Positions 1-7,458 of a stretch of DNA of 16,418 nt are shown in pieces. Within the stretch, counting starts at the first letter, position 1; each line of letters begins with the position of its first letter. The notes beneath the pieces are model-generated. The model did not search any database. It worked only from the letters and a program-made list of their open reading frames with translations, and was not told the origin of the DNA. The position numbers and the translations under genes are program-made. This DNA comes from Bacillota bacterium (GTDB taxonomy: Bacteria; Bacillota; Clostridia; Clostridiales; Clostridiaceae): assembly GCA_023451395.1 (NCBI GenBank), contig JAEXZL010000016.1, positions 1-16,418 of the forward strand. The letters are read 5' to 3'.

Positions 1-17
1 TCCTTTTGGACATAGAA

Positions 18-76
18 ATGCTCCCTTCATGATTAACAGTGTTTTTTTATTTCACTGTCTCTCATAAAGGGAGCAT
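18..76. repeat. Long imperfect nested inverted repeat downstream of deoR-type gene
   Basis: ATGCTCCCTT (18-27) is the exact reverse complement of AAGGGAGCAT (67-76). After one mismatch the stem continues for 4 bp (29-32 with 62-65). A second stem, ACAGTG (36-41) with CACTGT (53-58), closes an AT loop. The hairpin lies just after the stop of the minus-strand regulator gene, so it may be its terminator, perhaps shared with a gene left of the window. The T-run after it on the minus strand is poor (TTTCT), so the terminator role is uncertain. Confidence 0.45.
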
Positions 77-106
77 ATCAAACAATTCCAGAGCTTCTTT
101 TTTTCG

Positions 107-868
107 TTATATTATTACTACATCTGTATGGTTTAAAAGCTTAAGCTGGTCAGAGGTAGGAGTACTTTCAATTACTATACCATCTATTTGTTCTATGGGA
201 GCAAATTTATAGTTAGCACAATAATAAAATTTATCTTTCTCCATAAGCATATATGTTTTCTTGCTTACTTCAATTACGGCTTTTTTTGTAAGCCCATCCT
301 CTGTTTCAAAGGTGGTGAACATATTATTCATAAAATCAATTCCACAGCAGCCTAAGAAAGCCATGTCAAAATTATATTGCTTGATAAATTCAATGGCGGA
401 GGTTCCAATAAAAGCATTAAGTGTGGGACTTGCAGTACCACCGCAGCTGATTACTGTAAGCCTTGGATTTTTCAGAAGGATTGAAGGTATTTCAATCATG
501 TTAGTAACTACTGTTAGGTGTAGCTCTGATGTTGAAAGGAGCTTTGCCAGTAAGATGCTAGTGGTAGAAACATCCAAATATATAGTAGTGTTGTCTCTTA
601 TCAGAGAAAAAGCCTTTTTTGCTATTAACTCCTTAGCAGGAATATTAAGATTAACTCTATGTTCGATAAACCTATCTAGAGGATTAGGTTTGATTAAAAT
701 AGCTCCTCCATAGATCCTTTTTAATCTCCCCTCATTTTCAAGCTTATTTAAGTCTTTTCTAATACAGTCCTCTGTGACTCTAAACTCAGCCTTTAATTCC
801 TTTACTTCAACTCTACCTTCCTTCTGTAGAATTCTCATTATTTCTTCTTGTCTTTCCGCAGCAAACAT
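107..868 (-). CDS. DeoR-family transcriptional regulator of sugar metabolism
   Basis: This is a cytoplasmic DNA-binding repressor of the DeoR/GlpR family, 253 aa from the chosen start, the usual family length. Residues 5-57 form the winged helix-turn-helix typical of the family (AERQEEIMRIL, then RKDLNKLENEGRLKRIYGGA). Residues 75-235 are the DeoRC effector domain, an isomerase-like fold that senses a phosphorylated sugar, with the DVSTTS loop at 99-104 and GCCGID at 173-178. An in-frame ATG lies 11 codons upstream (901), but the ATG at 868 is preceded at good distance by AAGGAGTG and begins the conserved MFAAERQ, so I use it. It is divergent from transaldolase and transketolase genes, which makes them its likely targets, with autoregulation probable. 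The inducer cannot be read from sequence; a sugar phosphate is inferred from family and context. Confidence 0.93.
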   Translation of the reverse strand: MFAAERQEEIMRILQKEGRVEVKELKAEFRVTEDCIRKDLNKLENEGRLKRIYGGAILIKPNPLDRFIEHRVNLNIPAKELIAKKAFSLIRDNTTIYLDVSTTSILLAKLLSTSELHLTVVTNMIEIPSILLKNPRLTVISCGGTASPTLNAFIGTSAIEFIKQYNFDMAFLGCCGIDFMNNMFTTFETEDGLTKKAVIEVSKKTYMLMEKDKFYYCANYKFAPIEQIDGIVIESTPTSDQLKLLNHTDVVII

Positions 869-889
869 AAAATCACTCCTTATTTTTTT

Positions 890-895
890 ATTATA
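890..895 (-). promoter_or_regulatory. Candidate -10 box for the deoR-type gene
   Basis: TATAAT reads on the minus strand at 895 to 890, about 21 bases upstream of the ATG at 868. The -35 position holds only a poor match (TGTGGT, 918 to 913). One copy of the 9-base repeat AACAATAAA (902-910) sits in the spacer, where a bound regulator would block polymerase. Confidence 0.35.
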
Positions 896-901
896 ATACA
901 A

Positions 902-1014
902 AACAATAAAAAACCACAGAGCATCTTTAATTATTATTGCATAATTCTGGTATGAATGATAAAATCAATATGAATAAATGATAAATAATACACCAAACAA
1001 TAAAGAACAATAAA
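902..1014. promoter_or_regulatory. Array of AAYRATAAA 9-mers, candidate DeoR operators
   Basis: The non-coding DNA between the divergent deoR-type and transaldolase genes contains AACAATAAA three times (902-910, 996-1004, 1006-1014) and AATGATAAA twice (955-963, 977-985). The last two AACAATAAA copies are exactly 10 bp apart, one helical turn, and the AATGATAAA pair is 22 bp apart, two turns. Short AT-rich direct repeats in phase are typical of DeoR-family operators. The region is very AT-rich, so some copies could be chance. Apart from this array, the hairpin at 1033-1054 and a possible -10 at 1093, I see no gene, RNA or riboswitch in this spacer. Confidence 0.45.
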
Positions 1015-1032
1015 AATAAAATATTTGGTTAG

Positions 1033-1054
1033 TAAATCCATATTCATGGATTTA
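1033..1054. repeat. 9-bp perfect inverted repeat upstream of transaldolase
   Basis: TAAATCCAT (1033-1041) and ATGGATTTA (1046-1054) are exact reverse complements separated by four bases. There is no T-run after it, so it is not a standard terminator. Its place upstream of the likely tal promoter suggests an operator for a dimeric regulator, or a leader hairpin if transcription starts earlier. Confidence 0.5.
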
Positions 1055-1092
1055 TATTATATAAGCCTGTGGAAGTTCCTCTAATATTACAG

Positions 1093-1098
1093 TATAAT
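1093..1098 (+). promoter_or_regulatory. Candidate -10 box for tal-tkt operon
   Basis: A perfect TATAAT lies about 165 bases before the transaldolase start. The -35 position 17 bp upstream reads TGGAAG, only three matches to TTGACA. A second TATAAT at 1231-1236 lies nearer the gene but also lacks a good -35. The choice between them is uncertain. Confidence 0.3.
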
Positions 1099-1264
1099 AT
1101 AATAGGATAATATACTTATGTTTTTTTTGAAGAATAAATTAAGCCGCTATGAATAACTTAATTATATTCGCATATTCGAAGCAATAAGTGCAGAAGAAAA
1201 ATAGACGTAATGGAAGACTTTCAGGGATTATATAATAAATTAATATATAACAGGAGGGCTTATT

Positions 1265-1912
1265 ATGAAACTATTTATTGACACTGCTAATGTGGAGGAC
1301 ATAAGAAATGCTGATGCTATGGGAGTAATCTGTGGTGTTACTACAAATCCATCATTAATTGCTAAAGAAGGAAGAGACTTTAATGAGGTTATTAAAGAAA
1401 TTGCTTCAATAGTAGATGGTCCTATAAGCGGTGAGGTTATAAGCAGTGATGCTGAGGGAATGATAAGAGAAGGAAGAGAAATTGCAGCTATGCATAAGAA
1501 TATGGTGGTAAAGCTTCCTATTACCATAGAAGGGCTTAAGGCCGTCAAGGTTCTTTCTAAGGAAGGCATTAAGACAAATGTTACTTTAATATTCAATGCA
1601 GGCCAGGCACTTCTTGCAGCCAGAGCTGGAGCTACTTATGTTAGTCCCTTCTTAGGAAGACTTGAGGATATAACAACTCCATCTATGGAACTTATTGAAA
1701 GTATCGTAAAGATATTTAATATCCATAATATTAATACAGAAATTATTGCTGCAAGTATCAGAAACCCAATGCATATTATTGCTGCTGCAGAAGCAGGAGC
1801 GCATATTGCTACTGTTCCTTACAATGTATTAATACAAATGCTTAAACATCCATTAACAGATAGCGGAATCGAAAAATTCATGAAGGATTGGAATTCAGTA
1901 TTTGATAAATAG
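1265..1912 (+). CDS. tal: Transaldolase, short TalC/MipB-like subfamily
   Basis: This cytoplasmic enzyme of the non-oxidative pentose phosphate pathway transfers a dihydroxyacetone unit between sedoheptulose 7-phosphate and glyceraldehyde 3-phosphate. The 215 aa TIM barrel has the size of the short bacterial subfamily. The Schiff-base lysine is K83 in VVKLPIT. TTNPS (26-30) and the NVTLIFN strand (105-111) are conserved. Two positions separate transaldolases from the related fructose-6-phosphate aldolases (E. coli FsaA Gln59 and Tyr131): here they appear to be E57 (SGEV) and F129 (SPFLGR), which favours true transaldolase. GGAGG (1253-1257) precedes the ATG. The stop is 11 bases before the transketolase ATG, so the two are cotranscribed. 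The divergent DeoR-type regulator probably controls them. Confidence 0.96.
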   Translation: MKLFIDTANVEDIRNADAMGVICGVTTNPSLIAKEGRDFNEVIKEIASIVDGPISGEVISSDAEGMIREGREIAAMHKNMVVKLPITIEGLKAVKVLSKEGIKTNVTLIFNAGQALLAARAGATYVSPFLGRLEDITTPSMELIESIVKIFNIHNINTEIIAASIRNPMHIIAAAEAGAHIATVPYNVLIQMLKHPLTDSGIEKFMKDWNSVFDK

Positions 1913-1923
1913 GGAGGAAAACA

Positions 1924-3906
1924 ATGAAAAAAATCGACAATGTAGCTGTAGATACAATTAGAGTCTTATCAGCTGAAGCTATTGAAAAAGCAAACTCCGG
2001 TCATCCGGGACTTCCATTGGGTTGTGCTCCAATGGCATATACCCTTTGGTCAAGGCATTTAAAGCATAATCCAAATAACTCTAACTGGGTAGATAGAGAT
2101 AGATTTGTCCTTTCTGCAGGACATGGATCAATGTTGATTTATTCCTTGCTACATATTTTTGGGTATGATGTATCAATAGAAGATATAAAGTCTTTCAGGC
2201 AGCTGGGCAGCAGGGCTGCAGGACATCCAGAATTCGGACACACCGATGGCGTTGAAACAACTACAGGACCATTAGGACAGGGGATAGCAAATGCTGTGGG
2301 TATGGCAATTGCAGAGCAGCATTTAGCAAATAAGTTTAATAGAGATTCATATAAAATTGTTGACCATTATACCTATGCTATTGCTGGAGATGGCTGTCTT
2401 ATGGAAGGGATTTCTGGAGAAGCTAGCTCCTTGGCAGGAACATTGTCCCTAGGCAAACTCATTGTTTTATATGATTCAAATAATATATCTATTGAAGGAA
2501 ATACAGATATCTCCTTTAGAGAGGATGTGGCTAAGAGGTATGAAGCCTATGGCTGGCAGGTTCTTAGGGTAGAGGATGGAAATGATCTTGAAGCAGTTTC
2601 TAAAGCTATTGTAGAAGCAAAGAAGGATGAAACAAGGCCTTCCCTTATAGTAGTTAGAAATATCATTGGCTTTGGAGTACCTAAAAAGCAAGGAACAGCT
2701 TCTGCTCATGGGGAGCCACTTGGTGCTGATAATATAAAGGAATTTAAAGAATTACTTAATTGGGATAAAGAAGAATTTTCAGTTCCAGAAGAGCTGAAGG
2801 AAGAAATGAAGAGCTTTAGAGAAAAGGCTCAAAAGACTGAAGATGAATGGAACATTCTCTTTAAGGATTATAAACATAACTATCCTGCCCTTGCAGAAGA
2901 ATGGGAAAAATGGTTTAGCAAAGAAGTACCTTTAGATAAGCTTGATGATGAAAGCTTCTGGAGCTTTGATAAGCCTATGGCCACTAGAGAATCCTCAGGA
3001 ATAATAATAAATAGATTAGCTAATATACTTCCAAATCTTATTGGTGGCTCAGCAGATCTTGCCCCTTCTAATAAAACTTATATGAAGGATAAGGGAGATT
3101 TCTCTGCAGAGGATAGAAGCGGAGCCAATCTGCATTATGGAGTAAGAGAGCATGCCATGGCAGCTATAGGTAATGGAATTTGTCTTCATGGCGGATTAAC
3201 CACCTTTGTATCAACCTTCTTCGTATTTAGCGATTACATGAAGGGAGCTATGAGACTATCTGCTCTTATGGGAATACCAGTAACTTATGTGCTAACTCAT
3301 GATAGCATAGGTGTTGGAGAAGATGGCCCTACCCATCAACCTATTGAACAGCTGGCTTCTTTAAGAAGTATGCCTAATATGATAACCTTCAGACCCTGCG
3401 ATTCTAAGGAAACTGCCGCAGGTTGGTATCTAGCTATAACCAAGAAAAATGCACCTGTGTCCTTAGTGCTTACTAGACAAAAGCTTCCTCTTTATGATGA
3501 GACAGGAAGGGATGCTCTTAAGGGTGGATATATACTTAAGAAGGGCAGCAAGGAGACACCAGATATAATTCTTATGGCTTCAGGTTCAGAGGTAGAATTA
3601 ATATACAAGGCAGCAGAGGAATTAGAAGCTAAGGGAATAGCTTCAAGGGTAGTTAGCATTCCTTCAATGGAGCTATTTGATATTCAGGATAAGGCTTATA
3701 AGGAAAGTGTATTACCAAATTCCGTTAGAAGCAGGCTGGCTGTAGAAGCAGGTAGCTCCTTCGGATGGCATAAATATATAGGCTTAGATGGAGATATTAT
3801 AGCTCTTGATCATTTTGGAGCTTCCGGTAAAGCAGAGGAGATTTTTAAAGAATATGGATTTACTGTAGAAAATGTAATTAATAAGGCTATGAACCTAATA
3901 AAATAA
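1924..3906 (+). CDS. tkt: Transketolase
   Basis: This thiamine-diphosphate enzyme moves two-carbon ketol units between sugar phosphates, and with the preceding transaldolase completes the non-oxidative pentose phosphate pathway. At 660 aa it is a full-length single-chain transketolase. The N-terminal ThDP-binding domain shows SGHPGLPLG (25-33), AGHGSM (65-70) and the GDG...NN cofactor motif (155-157 and 186-187). The pyrimidine-binding domain holds catalytic E409 in GVREHAM and the loop GVGEDGPTHQP (463-473). A C-terminal domain covers about 540-660. A strong GGAGG sits 6 bases before the ATG, directly after the transaldolase stop. The operon ends at the hairpin at 3917-3947. No defect is visible. 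Confidence 0.98.
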   Translation: MKKIDNVAVDTIRVLSAEAIEKANSGHPGLPLGCAPMAYTLWSRHLKHNPNNSNWVDRDRFVLSAGHGSMLIYSLLHIFGYDVSIEDIKSFRQLGSRAAGHPEFGHTDGVETTTGPLGQGIANAVGMAIAEQHLANKFNRDSYKIVDHYTYAIAGDGCLMEGISGEASSLAGTLSLGKLIVLYDSNNISIEGNTDISFREDVAKRYEAYGWQVLRVEDGNDLEAVSKAIVEAKKDETRPSLIVVRNIIGFGVPKKQGTASAHGEPLGADNIKEFKELLNWDKEEFSVPEELKEEMKSFREKAQKTEDEWNILFKDYKHNYPALAEEWEKWFSKEVPLDKLDDESFWSFDKPMATRESSGIIINRLANILPNLIGGSADLAPSNKTYMKDKGDFSAEDRSGANLHYGVREHAMAAIGNGICLHGGLTTFVSTFFVFSDYMKGAMRLSALMGIPVTYVLTHDSIGVGEDGPTHQPIEQLASLRSMPNMITFRPCDSKETAAGWYLAITKKNAPVSLVLTRQKLPLYDETGRDALKGGYILKKGSKETPDIILMASGSEVELIYKAAEELEAKGIASRVVSIPSMELFDIQDKAYKESVLPNSVRSRLAVEAGSSFGWHKYIGLDGDIIALDHFGASGKAEEIFKEYGFTVENVINKAMNLIK

Positions 3907-3916
3907 TAATTAAATG

Positions 3917-3950
3917 GAAAACATCCGCTTTTTTAGCGGATGTTTTCTTC
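3917..3950 (+). terminator. Rho-independent terminator of tal-tkt operon
   Basis: A perfect 13-bp stem (3917-3929 with 3935-3947) encloses a TTTTT loop, eleven bases after the transketolase stop. The 3' arm ends in GTTTTC and is followed by TTCTTTAT. The A-rich 5' arm would also allow partial function in the opposite direction. Confidence 0.9.
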
Positions 3951-4046
3951 TTTATGGGAAAAATTATAGATATATTAACATTAATGTAAAAGAATATATT
4001 CATTAAGGTGATACTATTTATATAACTAAATTTATGGAGGTGGCTT

Positions 4047-5384
4047 TTGAAGATGAAACTGGTGGTTATTGGTGGAGTTGCTGCAGGTATGAGTGCGGCA
4101 GCAAAGGCTAGACGAGTTAATAAAGATGCTGAAATAGTTGTATATGAAAGGGGGAACTACGTTTCCTATGGAGCCTGCGGTATGCCCTTCTTTATATCCG
4201 GCGTTATAAAAGACCATAGGGAGCTGATTCAAAGAACTCCGGAGGAATTTAAGAAGCAGGGAATTGAGGTTAAGCTTAGGCAGAAGGTTATATCTGTGCT
4301 TCCTAAGGATAATAAAATAATTATTGAGAGCTTAGAGACTGGTGAGGTATATGAGGATACATATGATAAGCTCCTGATAGCTACGGGAGCTTCCCCAATT
4401 GTTCCACCACTGCAAGGGGTGAGTCTTAAAAATATCTTCACTTTAAAAAGCTTGGACGATGCACTTTTAATTAAGGCTGCAGCTGAAAAAGAGAAGGTAA
4501 GAAAAGTCCTTATTGTAGGAGGAGGCTATATAGGTGTAGAAATGGCTGAGGCAATGAAGACCATGGGAAAGGAGGTTGCCATAGTAGAAGCTTCCTCAAG
4601 AGTCATGGGAACTTTTGATAAAGAAATTACAGACCTAATTGAGAAAGAGCTTAAAGCACAGGGAGTAGAGCTCCATTTAGACGAAAGAGTAGAAGAGTTT
4701 AGAGGAGAGGGTTATGTTAATGCAATTGAAACCTCTAAGGGGCAATATCAGGCAGATTTAGTTATCTTAGCCGTTGGTGTTGTGCCAAATACTAACTTTA
4801 TAGAGGGCTGTGGAATAAACCTTGGAGCAAAGAAGGCTGTTTTAGTAGATGAAAACTTAAGGACCAATATTGAAAATATATATGCCGCTGGGGATTGTGC
4901 TCTTAATTATCACAAAGTTATAGGGAAGTATACCTATATTCCTTTGGCTACCTCTGCAAATAAAATGGGAAAAATAGCTGGAGAGAATATGGCTGGAGGG
5001 TCAAGAGCCTTTGGAGGAATACTTGGCTCATCTATGACAAAGGTCTTCCAATATGAGGTTGCTGCCACAGGTATTACAGAGTCAGAAGCAAATTTAGAAA
5101 ATATAAACTATGGAACAAACTTTATTAAGGGTAAAAGTAATTCGGGATATTATCCTGGTTCAGAGGACCTTTATATTAAGCTCATATATAATAAGGACAC
5201 AAATATTATCCTAGGTGGACAAATTTTAGGTAAGAAGGGTGCTGCCTTAAGAGCAGGAGTACTATCCGTTGCTATTGATAAGTCTATGACCTTAAAGGAG
5301 TTGGCTCTCTTAGATCTAGGCTATACTCCTCCTTATGGAACCACCTGGGATATCCTAAATCTAGCATCGGAAACCGCAAGATAG
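4047..5384 (+). CDS. CoA-disulfide reductase / NADH oxidase-like flavoprotein
   Basis: This FAD-dependent pyridine nucleotide-disulfide oxidoreductase (445 aa) resembles CoA-disulfide reductases, which use NAD(P)H to reduce CoA disulfide or related thiols; related proteins reduce oxygen or polysulfide. Visible parts are FAD-binding VIGGVAAGMSAAAKARR (7-23), the single redox cysteine C44 in SYGACGMPF, the NAD(P) site VGGGYIG (157-163), the second FAD motif AAGDC (280-284), and a C-terminal dimer domain ending in LGYTPPYGTTWD. A lone cysteine in SxxxCG, not a CxxxxC pair, places it with the CoA reductase/NADH oxidase group. No rhodanese domain is fused. The TTG at 4047 is 6 bases from GGAGG (4036-4040). 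An ATG two codons later (4053) is a possible start but lies 12 bases away. The gene stands alone after the transketolase terminator. The true substrate is unknown; defence against oxygen is a plausible role. Confidence 0.9.
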   Translation: MKMKLVVIGGVAAGMSAAAKARRVNKDAEIVVYERGNYVSYGACGMPFFISGVIKDHRELIQRTPEEFKKQGIEVKLRQKVISVLPKDNKIIIESLETGEVYEDTYDKLLIATGASPIVPPLQGVSLKNIFTLKSLDDALLIKAAAEKEKVRKVLIVGGGYIGVEMAEAMKTMGKEVAIVEASSRVMGTFDKEITDLIEKELKAQGVELHLDERVEEFRGEGYVNAIETSKGQYQADLVILAVGVVPNTNFIEGCGINLGAKKAVLVDENLRTNIENIYAAGDCALNYHKVIGKYTYIPLATSANKMGKIAGENMAGGSRAFGGILGSSMTKVFQYEVAATGITESEANLENINYGTNFIKGKSNSGYYPGSEDLYIKLIYNKDTNIILGGQILGKKGAALRAGVLSVAIDKSMTLKELALLDLGYTPPYGTTWDILNLASETAR

Positions 5385-5548
5385 GAAGATGAACAGTCTT
5401 TTTCTTTTCTGTAAAAGAAATGGAAATAATTGTTGCCTTATATTGTAAGCCTCTAAAGTGAGTATTATTATGGTAATATTACAGAACTAATTGAGGAATG
5501 TTTTGAATAATATTCATTGTAATAATCATTAAATGAGGAAGTGATAAT

Positions 5549-6433
5549 ATGAAGGTTGCGGTAACTGGAGCTAAAGGTCTTGTAGGACGAAATGTAGTAA
5601 GACATCTAATGAAAAATGGATATGAGGTATTAGCCTTAACTCATAGTATCTGGAAAGGTTGTCCCACAGAGCAGAAAACTATTGATATAAGAAACTATGA
5701 AGAGGTATATGCTGCTATTAAAGGCTGTGATGCTATAGTACATTTAGCTGCTATACCTAAGCCAGATGAAGATGATAAAACTCCAAGAGTTTTTCAGAAT
5801 AATGTATTAGGACAATATAATTTGCTCATGGCTGCGGGACTTCAAGGTATAAAGAAGGTTGCTATAGCTTCTAGTGATTGTGCTTTGGGAATAACCTTTG
5901 CCCATAATCCTGTACTTCCAAAATATCTTCCTGTGGATGAGGAGCATGATACAACACCAGATAATAGCTATGGCATCTCTAAAGTTGTCGGTGAGCAGAT
6001 AGCTCATTCCATAGCTCATAGATTCCCAGATATGACCATATCCAGCTTGAGGATAACTTATGTAGCTGATGTTAGTAAGGTGAAAAATGATATAAGCTTT
6101 GCTCAGGATGAGAATGTGGATCTATATGTATGGAACCTATGGTCCTATATAGATAAGGAAGACTGTGCCAGAGCTTTTAGATTAGCTATTGAAGCAGACT
6201 TTAAAGGACATGAGGTTTTCTATATTGCGGCACCAAATACCCGTTGTTTAACACCAAGCATAGAGTTAATTAGAAAGTATATGCCTGATGTTTTTCTAAA
6301 AGGTAGCTTCCAGGATCATGAAAGCTTTGAAAGCAGTAAAAAGGCAGAGGAGATCTTAGGTTTTAAGGCAAAAAATATTTGGAAGGTAAATTTAAGTAAT
6401 GATGTGGGATTAGAAAAGTTATTGGGATATTAA
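5549..6433 (+). CDS. NAD(P)-dependent epimerase/dehydratase family protein (extended SDR)
   Basis: This 294 aa extended short-chain dehydrogenase/reductase has the N-terminal Rossmann motif TGAKGLVG (6-13), a HLAAIPKP strand-loop (65-72), the active-site serines in IASSDCAL (107-113) and the catalytic YGISK (Y141, K145). The fold usually acts on nucleotide sugars or uronates, but no sugar-biosynthesis gene is nearby, so the substrate cannot be named. GAGGAAGTG (5535-5543) precedes the ATG. The gene stands alone and is convergent with the beta-lactamase-like pair; the 36-bp palindrome directly after its stop probably ends transcription from both sides. Confidence 0.9.
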   Translation: MKVAVTGAKGLVGRNVVRHLMKNGYEVLALTHSIWKGCPTEQKTIDIRNYEEVYAAIKGCDAIVHLAAIPKPDEDDKTPRVFQNNVLGQYNLLMAAGLQGIKKVAIASSDCALGITFAHNPVLPKYLPVDEEHDTTPDNSYGISKVVGEQIAHSIAHRFPDMTISSLRITYVADVSKVKNDISFAQDENVDLYVWNLWSYIDKEDCARAFRLAIEADFKGHEVFYIAAPNTRCLTPSIELIRKYMPDVFLKGSFQDHESFESSKKAEEILGFKAKNIWKVNLSNDVGLEKLLGY

Positions 6434-6434
6434 G

Positions 6435-6470
6435 AATGAGCTGTTTAAGTATATACTTAAACAGCTCATT
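6435..6470. terminator. Perfect 36-bp palindrome, probable bidirectional terminator
   Basis: Positions 6435-6470 are an exact palindrome with 18-base arms (each strand begins AATGAGCTGTTTAAG) and no spacer, beginning right after the stop at 6433. It lies in the 53-bp gap between convergent genes, where it can form the same hairpin in either transcript. The plus side continues TCTTGTATTTT, a modest U-tract; the minus side has a weaker one. Confidence 0.75.
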
Positions 6471-6486
6471 TCTTGTATTTTCAGTG

Positions 6487-7410
6487 TTAATTAATATGAA
6501 GATTGTAAATTATTTCTGAAAGCTTTGCAATATCCTCTTCCCCAGAGGAGTTACCTTCTGTAAAAATTACTAATATATATGGTCTTTCATGAAATATTAT
6601 TCCTACATCATGAATATATCTTTCATAGCTTCCAATCTTATGAGCAACGATATTCTGTGGTATATATTTATCTAATCTATCATGAAAGACTGTATCCTTC
6701 ATCACTTCAATAAGATGACTATAGCCAGGCTTATCAATGTTTTCATAAAGATTCTTCAATATCAAAAACTCACCCTCAGGAGTAATAAAGTTATCTGAAA
6801 TATCGTTATTTAACCCAAATTTTTCATTGATAGCAGCTCTCATGGTAGGACGTCCTCCAAGAAGACGTATAAGCATATTAGTTGCAATGTTATCTGAATA
6901 CTTTATGGAGTAATCTAGAAGCATTTGAATCTCTAGAGGCTTTGACTTATCCTGACCCTGCAATATCCCTGTACCACCAGCAAAATCCTCAGAAGTATAT
7001 TTTAGTGTATCTGTTAGCTTTAGCTTACCAGAAGCATAAAGGTCGTAAACCAACATATTCATTTGAACTTTTACAGTACTGGCTGCCAGAAAGACCTTGT
7101 CCTCATTTAGTTCGAACTTTGCGCCAGTGGTTAAATCATAGTATATTAAACCGGTGTTAGATTCCTTTTCACCTAAAAAACTCATAATCTCTTCTTCCAT
7201 GGATTCAAGTTTTTCATAATCTATTGGATCTTTGGGAGGAGCAGTTTCAGTATCCATTTCTGCTGATACCGGCGAGGTTGCGTCATCGTTTTTTGATTTT
7301 TGTAAGTTAAGAGTATACACTGAAAGGATAGCTACTAGGAGCATGATAATCAAAAGGATTATTCTTACTTTCTTTACTCTCTTTTTTCTTCTTTTCCTTT
7401 TTATTCCCAT
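6487..7410 (-). CDS. Membrane-anchored beta-lactamase-fold serine protein, paralog 1
   Basis: This 307 aa protein has a very basic cytoplasmic start (KRKRRKKRVKK), one membrane segment (about 16-35), a linker, and an outward-facing domain of the class A beta-lactamase-related family. The nucleophile motif STVK is at S111-K114, SDN at 172-174, and the KTG triad is replaced by KIG (258-260). Between SDN and the TPEGEF helix start (210-215) there are about 36 residues against about 52 in TEM-type enzymes, and no ExxLN motif, so the deacylating Glu166 seems missing. It may therefore acylate with beta-lactam or peptidoglycan substrates without fast turnover; this is inference. AAGGTGGT precedes the ATG. 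It follows paralog 2 by 64 bases measured to that gene's stop-side neighbour gap of 48 bases, so they form a two-gene operon. Annotation pipelines may call it beta-lactamase, which I doubt functionally. Confidence 0.88.
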   Translation of the reverse strand: MGIKRKRRKKRVKKVRIILLIIMLLVAILSVYTLNLQKSKNDDATSPVSAEMDTETAPPKDPIDYEKLESMEEEIMSFLGEKESNTGLIYYDLTTGAKFELNEDKVFLAASTVKVQMNMLVYDLYASGKLKLTDTLKYTSEDFAGGTGILQGQDKSKPLEIQMLLDYSIKYSDNIATNMLIRLLGGRPTMRAAINEKFGLNNDISDNFITPEGEFLILKNLYENIDKPGYSHLIEVMKDTVFHDRLDKYIPQNIVAHKIGSYERYIHDVGIIFHERPYILVIFTEGNSSGEEDIAKLSEIIYNLHIN

Positions 7411-7458
7411 ATAAGTACCACCTTCAATTTAAAAAATATCCTTTTTGAAAATCTATAT

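Noticed and set aside
261..713. Plus-strand open frame of 150 codons opposite the DeoR-type gene
   Set aside because: It lies wholly inside the minus-strand regulator gene, which has a clear family match and ribosome site; the frame has no recognisable domain.
902..1264. Riboswitch or small RNA in the deoR-tal spacer
   Set aside because: Only AT-rich repeats and one 9-bp dyad are present; no conserved riboswitch core or terminator was recognised.
1240..1596. Minus-strand open frame opposite the transaldolase gene
   Set aside because: It overlaps a certain transaldolase and has low-complexity Ser/Ile/Leu composition typical of an antisense frame.
5401..5420. TTTCTTTT-CTGT-AAAAGAAA hairpin after the flavoprotein gene
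   Set aside because: The stem has a single G-C pair on each arm and no U-tract follows it, so it is a weak terminator candidate only.
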